A DNA stretch of 64,000 bases from Chloroherpetonaceae bacterium (GCA_028277445.1 JANQGG010000021.1:1-64000); one strand, 5' to 3'; shown: positions 24,657-34,649, numbered from the stretch's first letter. The notes: generated by a model from the letters alone, not told the origin. Numbers and translations: made by a program.

Positions 24657-25796
24657 ATGTCAAAAAAAATTAAAATCGGATTTATTGGAAGCGGATTTGC
24701 ACGGGCTACGCAGGCACCTGCATTTCAATGTTTGGATGATGCCGAGCTCTTTGCCGTAGCAAGTCCAACCGATCGCAGACGGGAGCGTTTCGCTTCGGAG
24801 TTTAATATCCCGATCCAATTTACCGATTGGCAAGATCTGATCAATTGCGAGGTGGATTTGATTGTCATAACCACACCCCCGGCTTATCATGCAGAAATGG
24901 CTAGAAAAGCGTTGGAAGCAGGTAAGCATGTGCTTTGTGAAAAACCCTTTGCCATGGATGCAGCGGAGGGTCAAACCATGCTGGATTTAAGCCTCCGAAA
25001 AACCACCCAAATTTCAGGCCTGGATCACCAACTACGCTTTCATCCTGCGGTGTGTGAGATGAAACGATGGATTGAAGAGCATAAACTGGGTACAATTTAT
25101 GGTGCAAAAGCGCTTGGCATGTTTGCCAGCCGCTCCAATCCCGAACGCCGATTCGACTGGTGGAGTCAAAAGAGTTTTGGCGGAGGTGCCCTTGGTGCCA
25201 TAGGCTCTCATTTTATTGATTTGTTTCATTATTTGATTGGGGAGAGCGAGTCGGTCTCAGCTAATTTAAGCACGCAGATCCAGGATAGGCCAACATTGGA
25301 GGGCGAGCTGAGAACGGTAACCGTTGATGATGAGTTTGAAGTCACCCTGCGCTTTAAGAGAGGGTCAAAAGCGCCGCAAAAACTGGCCATTTTAAGCGGC
25401 TCTACAGTTGCGCCTTATACTGCATTTTCACTTGAAGTTTATGGTAGTGAAGGCGCGTTGCGCATTAGCGGGGACGGGCGTTTGTGGCATGCCGATCGCC
25501 AAAAAGCAGCCGGCGGGCGAAGCACAACCGATGCGGCCAATGTATTTGATGAAGTGAAGCCCGTGTTAAATGAAACCCAGGAAAAATTGTGGCAAATGAT
25601 TGAATCAAGTTCCCTAAAATCACAGGGATTATTTGGGCATGGTTTTTTATATCTCGCACATGACATAGTGCGGCATATTTTAAACGGGGAAACTACCATT
25701 CCAAAACTCGCCACATTTTCAGATGGCCTAGCCTGCCAAAAAGTCATGGATGCTGTTCATGTATCAAACCAAGAAAAAAAATGGGTAAGTCTTTGA
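24657..25796 (+). CDS. Gfo/Idh/MocA-family oxidoreductase
   Basis: This 379-residue NAD(P)-dependent oxidoreductase starts with a Rossmann motif (IGFIGSGFARATQAP). It continues with VITTPPAYHAEMARKALEAGKHVLCEKPFA, whose EKP Lys is the family hallmark, and FGGGALGAIGSHFIDLFHYL, which carries the conserved His. Family members act on sugars or inositols; the substrate cannot be read from sequence. The start ATG follows nine bases after the DUF5615 gene. Confidence 0.88.
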   Translation: MSKKIKIGFIGSGFARATQAPAFQCLDDAELFAVASPTDRRRERFASEFNIPIQFTDWQDLINCEVDLIVITTPPAYHAEMARKALEAGKHVLCEKPFAMDAAEGQTMLDLSLRKTTQISGLDHQLRFHPAVCEMKRWIEEHKLGTIYGAKALGMFASRSNPERRFDWWSQKSFGGGALGAIGSHFIDLFHYLIGESESVSANLSTQIQDRPTLEGELRTVTVDDEFEVTLRFKRGSKAPQKLAILSGSTVAPYTAFSLEVYGSEGALRISGDGRLWHADRQKAAGGRSTTDAANVFDEVKPVLNETQEKLWQMIESSSLKSQGLFGHGFLYLAHDIVRHILNGETTIPKLATFSDGLACQKVMDAVHVSNQEKKWVSL

Positions 25797-25876
25797 ATTT
25801 TTGGGGTGCATAACTCAGACATTCATAAGTTCAATGCATTTTTTTTTAACTTCGAATAGCTTCATATCGCGAAGGC

Positions 25877-26506
25877 TTATCGGGGTTCAACCATAAAACG
25901 CAGCACGGTTTTTAGCTTTTCAGGCGCTACTTTCCTGGGATCGGAAAGATAAATTTCACGGTGGGTTTTTGAGGTGCGTTTCAGGTTTGCTTTTGAGGCA
26001 AATGCTTCCATCAGCTTGAAGCTTTTAGGCTCTTCATCATAAGGACCAATGTGAAGCATCTGTATGCATGCACCTTCCGAGAGGGATTCAAATTTTACAA
26101 GATCCAACAGATCATTTAGCTTGGTTTTCCTGACTTGATCCACAATCATCTCGGCATAGGATTCATCAACAAACTTCGGTTGACGAATCATAAGCGTGAA
26201 GACCAGCGCATTTTTATCAAGTTCTCCGGTGTAGTTTTCTTTAGCATGTTCATTTAAATCCCAAACGCCTTCCAATGGATAAACGGTATATTCGAAATAT
26301 CTTTCTGGCACGAATCCTTTTTTAGGGCTCATTCTTACGGCATAGGCCAGCGAATACAACACTTCGATGTATCTGGAAAATGACGCATCGTTCGGATTGC
26401 CTTCACCTTGGATGGTGAAAAATCTGAATTCAGGAATGGTAATTTTTTCAGGCGTTGCTTTTGTCAGGTAGATATTCTTTTCAGCCTTGCGCCACTCGTG
26501 TTTCAT
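25877..26506 (-). CDS. GyrI-like small-molecule-binding protein
   Basis: This 209-residue cytoplasmic protein resembles the GyrI-like / AraC effector-binding fold. Features are ITIPEFRFFTIQGEGNPND, VYPLEGVWDL, ACIQMLHIGPYDEEPKSF (a GyrI hallmark) and REIYLSDPRKVAPEKLKTVLR near the end. There is no DNA-binding domain. Related proteins bind or hydrolyse hydrophobic small molecules. It is convergent with the Gfo/Idh/MocA gene. Confidence 0.85.
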   Translation of the reverse strand: MKHEWRKAEKNIYLTKATPEKITIPEFRFFTIQGEGNPNDASFSRYIEVLYSLAYAVRMSPKKGFVPERYFEYTVYPLEGVWDLNEHAKENYTGELDKNALVFTLMIRQPKFVDESYAEMIVDQVRKTKLNDLLDLVKFESLSEGACIQMLHIGPYDEEPKSFKLMEAFASKANLKRTSKTHREIYLSDPRKVAPEKLKTVLRFMVEPR

Positions 26507-26587
26507 GGGTTTTTATGGTTGAATCATTAATCCAAATCAAGCATTTGGGACATGCATATTTTAAGAATAAGCCACCAAACCGAAAAT

Positions 26588-27607
26588 CTATCGTTTAGCT
26601 TGAAGCAAAACCTGATCCTGCATGACCATAAATGATTTGGGATAGAGAACCGGTGGCTCGGTGAGTTTATCAATCGCCTCAATCTCTTCAGAACTCAATT
26701 CAACGTCACAAGCTTGAAAATTGGCCTGAAGTTGAGAATGTTTGCTGACGCCAATAATGACAGTAGAAACCACTGGCTTGGATAATAACCATGCAATGGA
26801 AATTGTCGTTGGCGTAACATTCTTTTCATCGGCAATGGCTTTAATTTTATCTATGACATCATAAGCTGTTTCCCGATCAAACAGGCCTAGGTCAAACGTA
26901 TTAAGTCGACCGCCTTCAGGAGCCGGATTTTCACGTGTGTATTTACCGGTCAGGAAACCACTGCTAAGCGGCGACCATACCATCATTCCGATGCCATGAT
27001 AGAGGCTCATCGGAACAAATTCCTGTTCAACTTCCCGGTTAAGGATGGAGTAGTGCATCTGTGATGCAATAAAGGGTTGGTAATTGAGATCTTTTTGCCG
27101 TTGGCACATCGCCGAAGCTTTCCATGCCTGGTAATTGGAAAAGCCAATGTAGCGAATCATCCCTTTTTGGATGAGACGTTCAAGCGCACTTAAGGTTTCA
27201 TCAATTGGGGTGATCGGATCATCATTATGAAGCAACACAAGATCCAAATAATCAGTGTTCAAATTTTTTAGGCTTTGCTCGGTTTGCTGTATCAGGTGTT
27301 TGGCATTAACACCGGCATTAAAGGCTTGATCTCCACTTCTGAACGCGTATTTCGTGGCAATAATAACATCTTGGCGTTTGTCGCCTAAGGCTTTTCCGAG
27401 AATGGATTCACACTCACCATTGCCATACATATCTGCCGTATCAAAAAGATTGATGCCTTTATCAATCGTGGTGCTTACAAGTTCGTTTGCGCCATGTTGA
27501 TCGAATGTAAAATTCAAGCCATAAAAATCGCCGGTTCCGAATGTCATGGTTCCAAGCGTTAATTTCGAAACCACTAAACCCGAATTTCCAAGTTGATTGT
27601 ATTTCAT
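26588..27607 (-). CDS. Aldo/keto reductase
   Basis: This 339-residue NADPH-dependent reductase shows the family motifs: LTLGTMTFG near the N-terminus, NLFDTADMYGNGECESILGKAL with catalytic Asp and Tyr, IATKYAF with the Lys, LVLLHNDD with the His, and VIIGVSKHSQLQANF at the cofactor end. The substrate is unknown. It lies 81 bases upstream of the GyrI-like gene on the same strand. Confidence 0.92.
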   Translation of the reverse strand: MKYNQLGNSGLVVSKLTLGTMTFGTGDFYGLNFTFDQHGANELVSTTIDKGINLFDTADMYGNGECESILGKALGDKRQDVIIATKYAFRSGDQAFNAGVNAKHLIQQTEQSLKNLNTDYLDLVLLHNDDPITPIDETLSALERLIQKGMIRYIGFSNYQAWKASAMCQRQKDLNYQPFIASQMHYSILNREVEQEFVPMSLYHGIGMMVWSPLSSGFLTGKYTRENPAPEGGRLNTFDLGLFDRETAYDVIDKIKAIADEKNVTPTTISIAWLLSKPVVSTVIIGVSKHSQLQANFQACDVELSSEEIEAIDKLTEPPVLYPKSFMVMQDQVLLQAKR

Positions 27608-27744
27608 GATGGTAATTGTATGAGTTATTGTGAGCAGGTAACACCATGTTCATTAAACCAAGTTATATGGAATTCAGTTTTTTTGCAGAGCACAATGATA
27701 AATGTTTCAGCTCAAAACTCACCAAATATTGCTTTTGTAATGCT

Positions 27745-28524
27745 TTAATCCAATCGATAGGCTAATCCAAAGCCAAGCGATGATGCGCCAATGTCTTGTT
27801 CAAAACCTAAATCTTTGAATTTGGCTTTTGTACCGAACAAGTCTGCGGATAAAACCAGGGAAAACGTTGAACTCATATGAACGCGAATTAACGTGCCAAG
27901 GTTGATCGCAAATGAAGTGGCTTCTTCTTCACCATTGCCAATATCGGGGGCTTTTGTAACCGCATAGCCAATCATTGGCCTGAAATCCCATTCGGCATTT
28001 TCAGATAGTTGATATGAAAGCAAAGGCCCAACCATTAAACCGCCATACGACCATGGATCAAAATCGTCATTATCCAACGGATAAGCAGCGCCAAACCATG
28101 AGGCGCTAATTCCTAAATGCTCTGAAAACAAAAATCCAAAATTTATAAGCGTCAAGTTCACGCCTGTGTTTGCCATACGATTTTGGGAATCAGCAAAATC
28201 ACCGGTAGGGAATGATGGACCAATCGTTATAGCGACGTAGCCAGGTTTAGGTTTTTCATCGATGGACATGATATCCAAATCATCCTCGATATCGTACTCG
28301 AATTCCTGAAGTTCTTTGGTGATCTTTTTAATCTCCACCATTTTATAGACAAATATGTTGTTGCCTTCAGTTTCAATTTTAACCGATTTGTTAGGAACTC
28401 GCTCAATAATTTTTCCACGTATAACACTTCCATTCTTTAAAAAGACGACATCTACATATTGGTTTTGGCTAAAACCAACCGTAGTAAGAAATGTCAGAAC
28501 TGTAAATATTAAGAATGATTTCAT
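27745..28524 (-). CDS. Exported outer-membrane beta-barrel-like protein
   Basis: The ATG at 28524 gives a good signal peptide (MKSFLIFTVLTFLTTVGFSQ); the longer frame to 28557 would spoil it. Residues 20-90 contain VVFLKNGSVIRGKIIERVP and VYKMVEIKKIT, a common short strand domain of Bacteroidota exported proteins. The rest (GYVAITIGPSFPTGDFADS ... SLGFGLAYRLD) alternates hydrophobic residues and ends in an aromatic/charged C-terminus, as expected of an eight-strand outer-membrane barrel. The function is unknown. Confidence 0.8.
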   Translation of the reverse strand: MKSFLIFTVLTFLTTVGFSQNQYVDVVFLKNGSVIRGKIIERVPNKSVKIETEGNNIFVYKMVEIKKITKELQEFEYDIEDDLDIMSIDEKPKPGYVAITIGPSFPTGDFADSQNRMANTGVNLTLINFGFLFSEHLGISASWFGAAYPLDNDDFDPWSYGGLMVGPLLSYQLSENAEWDFRPMIGYAVTKAPDIGNGEEEATSFAINLGTLIRVHMSSTFSLVLSADLFGTKAKFKDLGFEQDIGASSLGFGLAYRLD

Positions 28525-28685
28525 GATTGTACGTTTTATGTTTTTTACACTCAACAAAAATAGTTTCAGATAAAGTTAAACAAACACAAATTTAGTAACA
28601 AAGCAACAGGAAATATTAATGTTAGAGGAAAATAGGTGGAACTTAATGTAAGTTTAACTTTAACAGATAAAAAGAGAAGAAAGCG

Positions 28686-29486
28686 TTATTCGGAAAACGC
28701 TAAATCTTCATTCAACCGATAAAGGTAACTGATCACTTCTTTGTTGAATATGGATGGTTGTTCAATATTGACCACATGGCCACAATTTTCCACGACAAAG
28801 AGCTCAGAGGCGCTGTGGTTTTTAACCAATTGTGTAATGGATGGCAAAAACATATGATCTTCACTACCCATAATGTAAAACGTGGGTATGCCATTGTCTT
28901 TAATTCTAAACAAACGCAAAAGTGGATTAACTTCGGAAATGAGAGTAAACCATCGTTTGAATTCTTTCTGACAGAGCTTTTTGGCTTCAGCAATAAACAG
29001 GTTCCGGCTTTCTTTATGGGTATCTTTTGGCATAATGATGAATGCAAATAGCTTGTAAAGAAGCAGGTAGGGAATAACAGATTTAAGCAATGCACCCATA
29101 AACATCAATACTTGTCCGCGGACATTCAATTTCATCACGGCGCCGCCCATAATTAAACTTTTGGCCATGTGCGGGTAACGCTCGGCAATTTCACGAATGA
29201 TGATTGTGCCAAGACTAATTCCGACAAAATGAGTTTGCGTGATCTTTAGATGGCAAAGGACTTCAATTACTTCATCGCCAATAACATCAAACGAGTAACG
29301 TTTTAACTTTTCATAGACCGGACTTTTAGATTTACCATGACCCCTTAGATCAATTAAAAGCACGTTAAAATGCTTACGAAAGTCTCGTATTTGTCTGAAC
29401 CAAATAGAACTGCTGCCGCCAGCGCCATGCACGAATGTTATCCACTCGGCATCGGCGTTAAGCTCGTAGGCCGTATAATGAAGCAT
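28686..29486 (-). CDS. Alpha/beta-hydrolase
   Basis: This hydrolase of about 266 residues starts most plausibly at ATG 29486 (MLHYTAYEL). It has ITFVHGAGGSSSIWFRQ as oxyanion-hole segment, LLIDLRGHGKS, HFVGISLGTIIIREIA with nucleophile Ser in GISLG, a later Asp in FYIMGSEDHMF, and a His in ENCGHVVNIEQP. The substrate is unknown. It is divergent from the eCIS cluster, with 29487-29769 between them. Confidence 0.88.
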   Translation of the reverse strand: MLHYTAYELNADAEWITFVHGAGGSSSIWFRQIRDFRKHFNVLLIDLRGHGKSKSPVYEKLKRYSFDVIGDEVIEVLCHLKITQTHFVGISLGTIIIREIAERYPHMAKSLIMGGAVMKLNVRGQVLMFMGALLKSVIPYLLLYKLFAFIIMPKDTHKESRNLFIAEAKKLCQKEFKRWFTLISEVNPLLRLFRIKDNGIPTFYIMGSEDHMFLPSITQLVKNHSASELFVVENCGHVVNIEQPSIFNKEVISYLYRLNEDLAFSE

Positions 29487-29769
29487 GATGCAAGAACGAA
29501 AAGAATAGTTTTTTTGTGATGTTCCTAAAGATAGTAACAATAAGGCATAGGTACAATAAATTATGACGTTAAGAAACTTAATTTTTTAAATTTTTTGACG
29601 ATTGTAGTCATTTTGCTTTTGAACTTGAAACTATAAAGTGGGTATTAATTTCTCAACCGAATATGAAGTATTTTATTTGGATTTTGAACGAGGCGCTTCT
29701 ATATTAATTCTTAACCCGGTAGGTCATTAAACGGTATAAGTTGTTCACCCGAACTTAAATCAAAGGCGA

Positions 29770-30342
29770 ATGATCTATGAAACCCTTAATTTTCTTTCGG
29801 TTGAAGTCAATAAGTATCTCAACCAAAAGCTAACCCCACTTACAGATTCACGTCTGAAAATTGGTAATGTTTCCCAAGCTTTTGATGATTCCAATACCGG
29901 CAACACATCTTTGAAAGAAAAAGCCATATTATCGTTGGTGAATATTGAAGAAGATCGTGTGAGTAAACAGCATGAGAATTTCATCAAGGATGATGCAAAA
30001 ACCTACTATAAAAACCCTCCGATATTTATCAATTTGTTTATCCTTTTCTCGGTTTATAAGGATGAGTACAAAGACTCATTAATCTGGTTAGGCCACATCA
30101 TTCAATTTTTTCAACATCAAAACATCTTTACACCCCTGAGTCACCCAAATTTGGATCCCCGAATCAAGAAGCTGGTGGTGGATATGTATACCATCAATTT
30201 TGAGCAGGTCAATCATCTTTGGAGCACTCTGGGTGGAAAGTATTTGCCATCGGTGCTTTACAAAGTCAGGCAGTTAACCATCGATGAAAAAGCCGTTGTT
30301 AGCGAAAGCGGTTTAATTAAAACGATACAAATTAACGATTAA
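29770..30342 (+). CDS. eCIS cap/terminator-like protein (DUF4255, Pvc16/Afp16 type)
   Basis: This 190-residue protein is of the DUF4255 / Pvc16 N-terminal type: MIYETLNFLSVEVNKYLNQKL at the start, LSLVNIEEDRVSKQ and YKNPPIFINLFILFSVY in the middle. In Afp/PVC particles the equivalent caps the sheath-tube end away from the baseplate and sets its length. It opens the eCIS cluster, all of which is on the plus strand. The following gene starts 18 bases later. The 29541-29769 gap holds no gene; I did not find a convincing promoter. Confidence 0.85.
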   Translation: MIYETLNFLSVEVNKYLNQKLTPLTDSRLKIGNVSQAFDDSNTGNTSLKEKAILSLVNIEEDRVSKQHENFIKDDAKTYYKNPPIFINLFILFSVYKDEYKDSLIWLGHIIQFFQHQNIFTPLSHPNLDPRIKKLVVDMYTINFEQVNHLWSTLGGKYLPSVLYKVRQLTIDEKAVVSESGLIKTIQIND

Positions 30343-30360
30343 GTTTGACCTCTCGTATTT

Positions 30361-31572
30361 ATGGATTCTACCTATAAAATATTGATGTCGATTGAGCTTC
30401 GGCACGACTACTATTCGGACGGAAAATGCCACGATATTCGCTTGGCGCCTTCTGAGAATACCAAATTAGTGTTGAAAAACGCCCGGATGTTATACAAAAC
30501 CGTTGGGAATACATGTTTGATTATTGTTAAAATTGAACCCGATAATACGCCGTCAATACCTCTTCCTGAAGAAAACAAACTGGTTTTTTATCTGGATTTG
30601 ATCAAACCGGAGTTCATGAACATCAGCATGTTTGATTATAGCCGGTTTCGAAAAAAACGATTCTACGTATCAAACCTTACAAGCAATATATCGGATGGCG
30701 TAAAGTATTTGAGCGCACCTTTAGACGCATACGATAATGCCAAAGCTTACGTGCCCGGTAACATGGTTATTGGCGGGGGCGGCCAGAGTTTTGAGTGCAT
30801 TAAGGCATCAACCGGAAATCCTACAACCGATACGGCGTTTTGGGTTTCAAGAGGTGAGGCCCGATATACTTCTGATAGTGATTTGATTGAGGTGATATCC
30901 GGGATTCATACGTTTTCGCTCAGCGCTCCTTCAAATGTATTCACATTAAATGTGTTTGGATTAAACATATCATCAGGTGCATTTGATGTACCGGTTATTG
31001 AAGATCAAGTTACCTATTTAGATGCCTTGGAGACGGCAAATCGTTTTCAAGTTAATCTTTCGGCTTTACCAACCGGCAAATACCGCGTGAATATTAATGG
31101 CGAGGATTTTATGGTTTATTTGGATGATTCGATGATCAGCGCCAACAAACTTGGCGTTTTGGAAGTCTTTACGCATTTGTCAAATGGGACTGATTATGCC
31201 TTGCTTGATTCAAACGGTAAGGTCTGGGAGTTGGATTGCCAATTAAGATTTGCCAATCGACGGGCTTACTGGAAATATTATACTCCAAAATTAAAGGTTG
31301 AAAATATTAAAGTGAGCGGATCGAACCCGGCAGTGCATCCATTTACGGCGTTTTCAACCGATCCGGTTTCAGCGCCTTCACGCAAAGATTTTTTTGTTTC
31401 CAACAACCCGATGGTACTTAGCGAATCGCCAGCGTTAAATAATTTTCAATTGGAGTTATCGGATCCATCCAACACCGATTTACCCAGTGCGCCAAAACCC
31501 GAACCTTCGCAAGCCGGCATTTTAACAAAAACAAACAATGATTACTACGTTCATATACATTTAAACTATTAG
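30361..31572 (+). CDS. eCIS-associated protein with a possible chitin-binding-like segment
   Basis: This 403-residue protein starts at ATG 30361 (MDSTYKILMSIELRHDYYSDG). The N-terminal about 115 residues look like a compact beta domain. Residues about 123-165 (AYVPGNMVIGGGG, then FECIKASTGNPTTDTAFW) resemble the carbohydrate-binding module 5/12 (chitin-binding) pattern found in phage fibres. The remainder is beta-rich and ends YVHIHLNY. It lies between the DUF4255 gene and the sheath gene. It could decorate the particle, attach it to a surface, or act as a cap partner. I do not recognise the full-length family. Confidence 0.6.
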   Translation: MDSTYKILMSIELRHDYYSDGKCHDIRLAPSENTKLVLKNARMLYKTVGNTCLIIVKIEPDNTPSIPLPEENKLVFYLDLIKPEFMNISMFDYSRFRKKRFYVSNLTSNISDGVKYLSAPLDAYDNAKAYVPGNMVIGGGGQSFECIKASTGNPTTDTAFWVSRGEARYTSDSDLIEVISGIHTFSLSAPSNVFTLNVFGLNISSGAFDVPVIEDQVTYLDALETANRFQVNLSALPTGKYRVNINGEDFMVYLDDSMISANKLGVLEVFTHLSNGTDYALLDSNGKVWELDCQLRFANRRAYWKYYTPKLKVENIKVSGSNPAVHPFTAFSTDPVSAPSRKDFFVSNNPMVLSESPALNNFQLELSDPSNTDLPSAPKPEPSQAGILTKTNNDYYVHIHLNY

Positions 31573-31616
31573 AAAGAGACCTTTATCAATTCAATAATTA
31601 AACGGTTAAACCCAAA

Positions 31617-33656
31617 ATGGCTACCACTTACAAAACACCGGGCGTCTATGTGGAAGAAATTCCAAAACTGCCACCCTCAGTTGCTCAAGTAGAGACGGCG
31701 ATCCCCGCATTTATAGGGTATACTGAAAAGGCTGAAAAGAATGGCGAAAGTCTGAAACTTGTTCCTACGCGTATATCATCAATGGTTGAATTTGAACATT
31801 ATTATGGCTCGGCTTACAATTATAAGCCAGGCGATATCAAAGTTCAACTTGATGAAAGCAATAATTTTGCCGTCAAGAAGGTCGACTACCAAACTAAGGT
31901 ATTTTACCTTTACGACGCCATGCGGTTGTTTTTTGATAATGGTGGGGGCGATTGCTACATTGTATCGGTCAACTCATACGATAGCGCAGCGTTTACAAGC
32001 GGGGTTATTAACAGCTCGGCTGATCTGACAAGCGGCGTTAATGCTTTAGAGAAATACGACGAGCCGACCATCATTTTATTCCCTGATGCAACTAATCTTT
32101 CGGCGACTGAATTTTACCCGCTTCAACAAGCTGCAATTGCCCAATGCGCTAAGCTTCAGGATCGTGTGTCGGTTCTTGATCTTAAAGAAAACACCAGCGC
32201 CGATTGGCAGACGGCAGTCAATGATTTTCGGGATAAAATCGGCATCAGCAATCTTAAATACTCAGCAGCTTATACCCCGTGGTTATTGAATTCGTATTCG
32301 CGAACCGTGGATTTTGGATTGCTTAATCATGCCGGCGCAGTGGTTGATTCCGGCAATGCCACGTTAAATCTTATTAATTTGACTACCGATAGCACGCTGA
32401 ATGCCTTAGTAACCACGGCAGAAAATGCGGCCAGCGATGTGGCAACCATTCAATCCGATTATGATAACTTAATTACGGCATCGTTTAAAACGCTGAACGA
32501 TCGATACCTCAGTTTGCGCAATGCACTTTTAAAAGCAACTCCGGCGGCAAGCCCAGGAGCGTTTACTGCTATCGTTGCGTTTGTGCGCACAATTGTTGAT
32601 AAGTTTCCTGAGTGCAAGAAAACCGGCACGCCAACAAGTTTTATCAATGCAGATCTGGTGAAAACGCTGGATGCAATGGCCGTTGATCCTATTAACGGTC
32701 TTCGTAAATATGTCACCGATTTGATCGCATTTGAAATAAATGATGATGTGGCGGCCATTCTAACCTCAACGAAAGATTATACCACGAACTATGAAGACTT
32801 CCCGGAAGCCGATGCCAATTCATGGTTAGGCGTAAATGCAATTGCCGATATTGCCAAATTAGCCACCGATTTTGGCGACACCGGAACCAATGCACAAAAG
32901 CGAAGCAGCGCGCTAGCGGCTATGGGCGATCTCGATGCCATTTTTAAAGGTCTTGATGAGTTTTATACCGGCATATTCGATGCGGCCAAAACCTTTAAGA
33001 CCATCACCCAGGATGCGCTTTACTCGAACCATGCCATCATTGGTAATATTGTAGGCTCTGTAAAAAAACAACTCTCAAAATTGCCGCCAAGCTCAGCCGT
33101 GGTAGGTATTTATGCCAGGGTAGATAATGCTCGCGGGGTTTGGAAAGCACCGGCTAACGAAAGCCTGAATTCAATTCTTGCCCCATCCGTTCAAATTACC
33201 GCCGATCAGCAGGAAAATCTGAATGTGGATGCCATTGCCGGTAAATCCATTAATGCTATTCGCACCTTTACCGGAAAAGGCACGCTGGTTTGGGGTGCGC
33301 GAACATTGGCCGGTAATGATAACGAGTGGCGTTACATTAGCGTTCGTCGCTTTTTCAACATGGTTGAAGAGTCAAGCAAGAAAGCTACCGAACCCTTTGT
33401 TTTTGAATCAAACGATGCCAACACCTGGGTAAAAGTGCAGGGCATGCTCGAAAACTTCCTCATCACATTATGGCGTCAAGGCGCCTTGCAAGGCGCTAAA
33501 CCCGAACATGCGTTTTATGTGGCCGTTGGGCTGGGTAAAACCATGACTGCTTTGGACATTTTGGAAGGACGAATGATTGTTGAAATTGGCATGGCTGCCG
33601 TTCGACCAGCTGAATTCATTATTCTCAGATTTAGCCATAAGATGGCAGAAAGTTAA
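31617..33656 (+). CDS. eCIS sheath protein with large insertion
   Basis: The 679-residue protein is the contractile sheath subunit. The N-terminus TYKTPGVYVEEIPKLPPSVA and the C-terminal half (VVGIYARVD, GVWKAPANE, RTFTGKGTLVWGARTL, YISVRRFFNMVEES) are diagnostic of phage/eCIS tail sheaths. Between YTPWLL (about 219) and LPPSSAVVGIYA (about 489) lie roughly 200 more residues than in most sheaths. This Ala/Asp-rich helical segment probably forms a surface domain. Only one sheath gene is seen, where Afp/PVC clusters carry three. Confidence 0.92.
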   Translation: MATTYKTPGVYVEEIPKLPPSVAQVETAIPAFIGYTEKAEKNGESLKLVPTRISSMVEFEHYYGSAYNYKPGDIKVQLDESNNFAVKKVDYQTKVFYLYDAMRLFFDNGGGDCYIVSVNSYDSAAFTSGVINSSADLTSGVNALEKYDEPTIILFPDATNLSATEFYPLQQAAIAQCAKLQDRVSVLDLKENTSADWQTAVNDFRDKIGISNLKYSAAYTPWLLNSYSRTVDFGLLNHAGAVVDSGNATLNLINLTTDSTLNALVTTAENAASDVATIQSDYDNLITASFKTLNDRYLSLRNALLKATPAASPGAFTAIVAFVRTIVDKFPECKKTGTPTSFINADLVKTLDAMAVDPINGLRKYVTDLIAFEINDDVAAILTSTKDYTTNYEDFPEADANSWLGVNAIADIAKLATDFGDTGTNAQKRSSALAAMGDLDAIFKGLDEFYTGIFDAAKTFKTITQDALYSNHAIIGNIVGSVKKQLSKLPPSSAVVGIYARVDNARGVWKAPANESLNSILAPSVQITADQQENLNVDAIAGKSINAIRTFTGKGTLVWGARTLAGNDNEWRYISVRRFFNMVEESSKKATEPFVFESNDANTWVKVQGMLENFLITLWRQGALQGAKPEHAFYVAVGLGKTMTALDILEGRMIVEIGMAAVRPAEFIILRFSHKMAES

Positions 33657-33712
33657 ACCGTGAATGATAATACCATAATTCAAGTCTTGTTAAACGAATT
33701 AAGCGACAAATA

Positions 33713-34141
33713 ATGGCAACATACCCATTACCAAAATTTCACTACCTCGTTCAGTGGGGTGGTGAACGCCACGGATTCACAGAAGTCAACGGCCTGGATG
33801 TCCAGGTCGAGGCCATCGAATACCGTGAAGGCTCAAGTCCCGAATATTCAAAGGTTAAAATGCCCGGAATGCTGAAGTACAGCAATCTGACATTAAAACG
33901 AGGAACCGTAGCCGGAGATACCGATTTCTACAAATGGCTCAAAACCACCAGTCTGAATACGGTTCAACGTCGCGATATTATTATCAGCTTGCTCAATGAA
34001 TCGCACGAACCGGTACTGACCTGGAAAGCCAAAAACACGTTTCCAATTAAACTTCAAGCCACCGACCTTAAAGCCGATGGTAATGAAGTGGCCATTGAAA
34101 CATTAGAACTGGCTCACGAGGGTTTGGATATTCTAAACTAG
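33713..34141 (+). CDS. eCIS inner tube protein (gp19-like, first copy)
   Basis: The 142-residue protein is a T4 gp19-like tube subunit: PKFHYLVQWGGERHGFTEVNGLDVQVE, then VKMPGMLKYSNLTLKRGTV and ETLELAHEGLDI. Tube subunits form stacked hexameric rings that the sheath drives outward. By order this corresponds to the Pvc1 type. Confidence 0.93.
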   Translation: MATYPLPKFHYLVQWGGERHGFTEVNGLDVQVEAIEYREGSSPEYSKVKMPGMLKYSNLTLKRGTVAGDTDFYKWLKTTSLNTVQRRDIIISLLNESHEPVLTWKAKNTFPIKLQATDLKADGNEVAIETLELAHEGLDILN

Positions 34142-34180
34142 TGAGCGGTAGTTTTATAACTCATTTACAACAAATGAACT

Positions 34181-34639
34181 ATGGCTGGAAACACACCATC
34201 GCCGGGCGGGTATTACCCTCCGGTTGGGTTTCATTTTAAGGTTGAATTTATTGGGATCGGCAACGACAACGATATCCGCTTTCAGTCGGTTTCAGGGCTC
34301 ACCATGGAATACGATACGGAAACCTTTAAAGAAGGCGGTGAAAACCGTTTCGAACACAAATTGCCCGTTCGAACAAAATTTGCTGATCTCTCCCTTAAGC
34401 GGGGCATGCTAACCGATAGCAAGGTCATTAAATGGTGTTTGGATGCATTTCAAAATCGCGATTTCCAACCGGTTGATATTAACATCACGCTTTTAAATAA
34501 CAAGCATCAGCCCTTAAAAACTTGGCAAGTGCATCGTGCGTGGCCAAGAAAATGGAGCGTTAGCGACTTTAATGCTAATGAAAATTCAGTTGTCGTAGAA
34601 ACCCTTGAGATCAGCTATAGTTACTTCACACTTAATTAA
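34181..34639 (+). CDS. eCIS inner tube protein (gp19-like, second copy)
   Basis: This 152-residue paralogue has GFHFKVEFIGIGNDNDIRFQSVSGL, EGGENRFEHKLPVRTKF, DLSLKRGML and SDFNANENSVVVETLEISY. It corresponds to the Pvc5-type tube or tube-initiator subunit that joins the tube to the baseplate. It starts 39 bases after the first tube gene. Confidence 0.92.
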   Translation: MAGNTPSPGGYYPPVGFHFKVEFIGIGNDNDIRFQSVSGLTMEYDTETFKEGGENRFEHKLPVRTKFADLSLKRGMLTDSKVIKWCLDAFQNRDFQPVDINITLLNNKHQPLKTWQVHRAWPRKWSVSDFNANENSVVVETLEISYSYFTLN

Positions 34640-34649
34640 ACATTAAGCT

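Noticed and set aside
29541-29769. Promoter for the eCIS cluster
   Set aside because: A TTGACG at about 29594 has no matching -10 at correct distance, and no Bacteroidota-type -7 element is clear.
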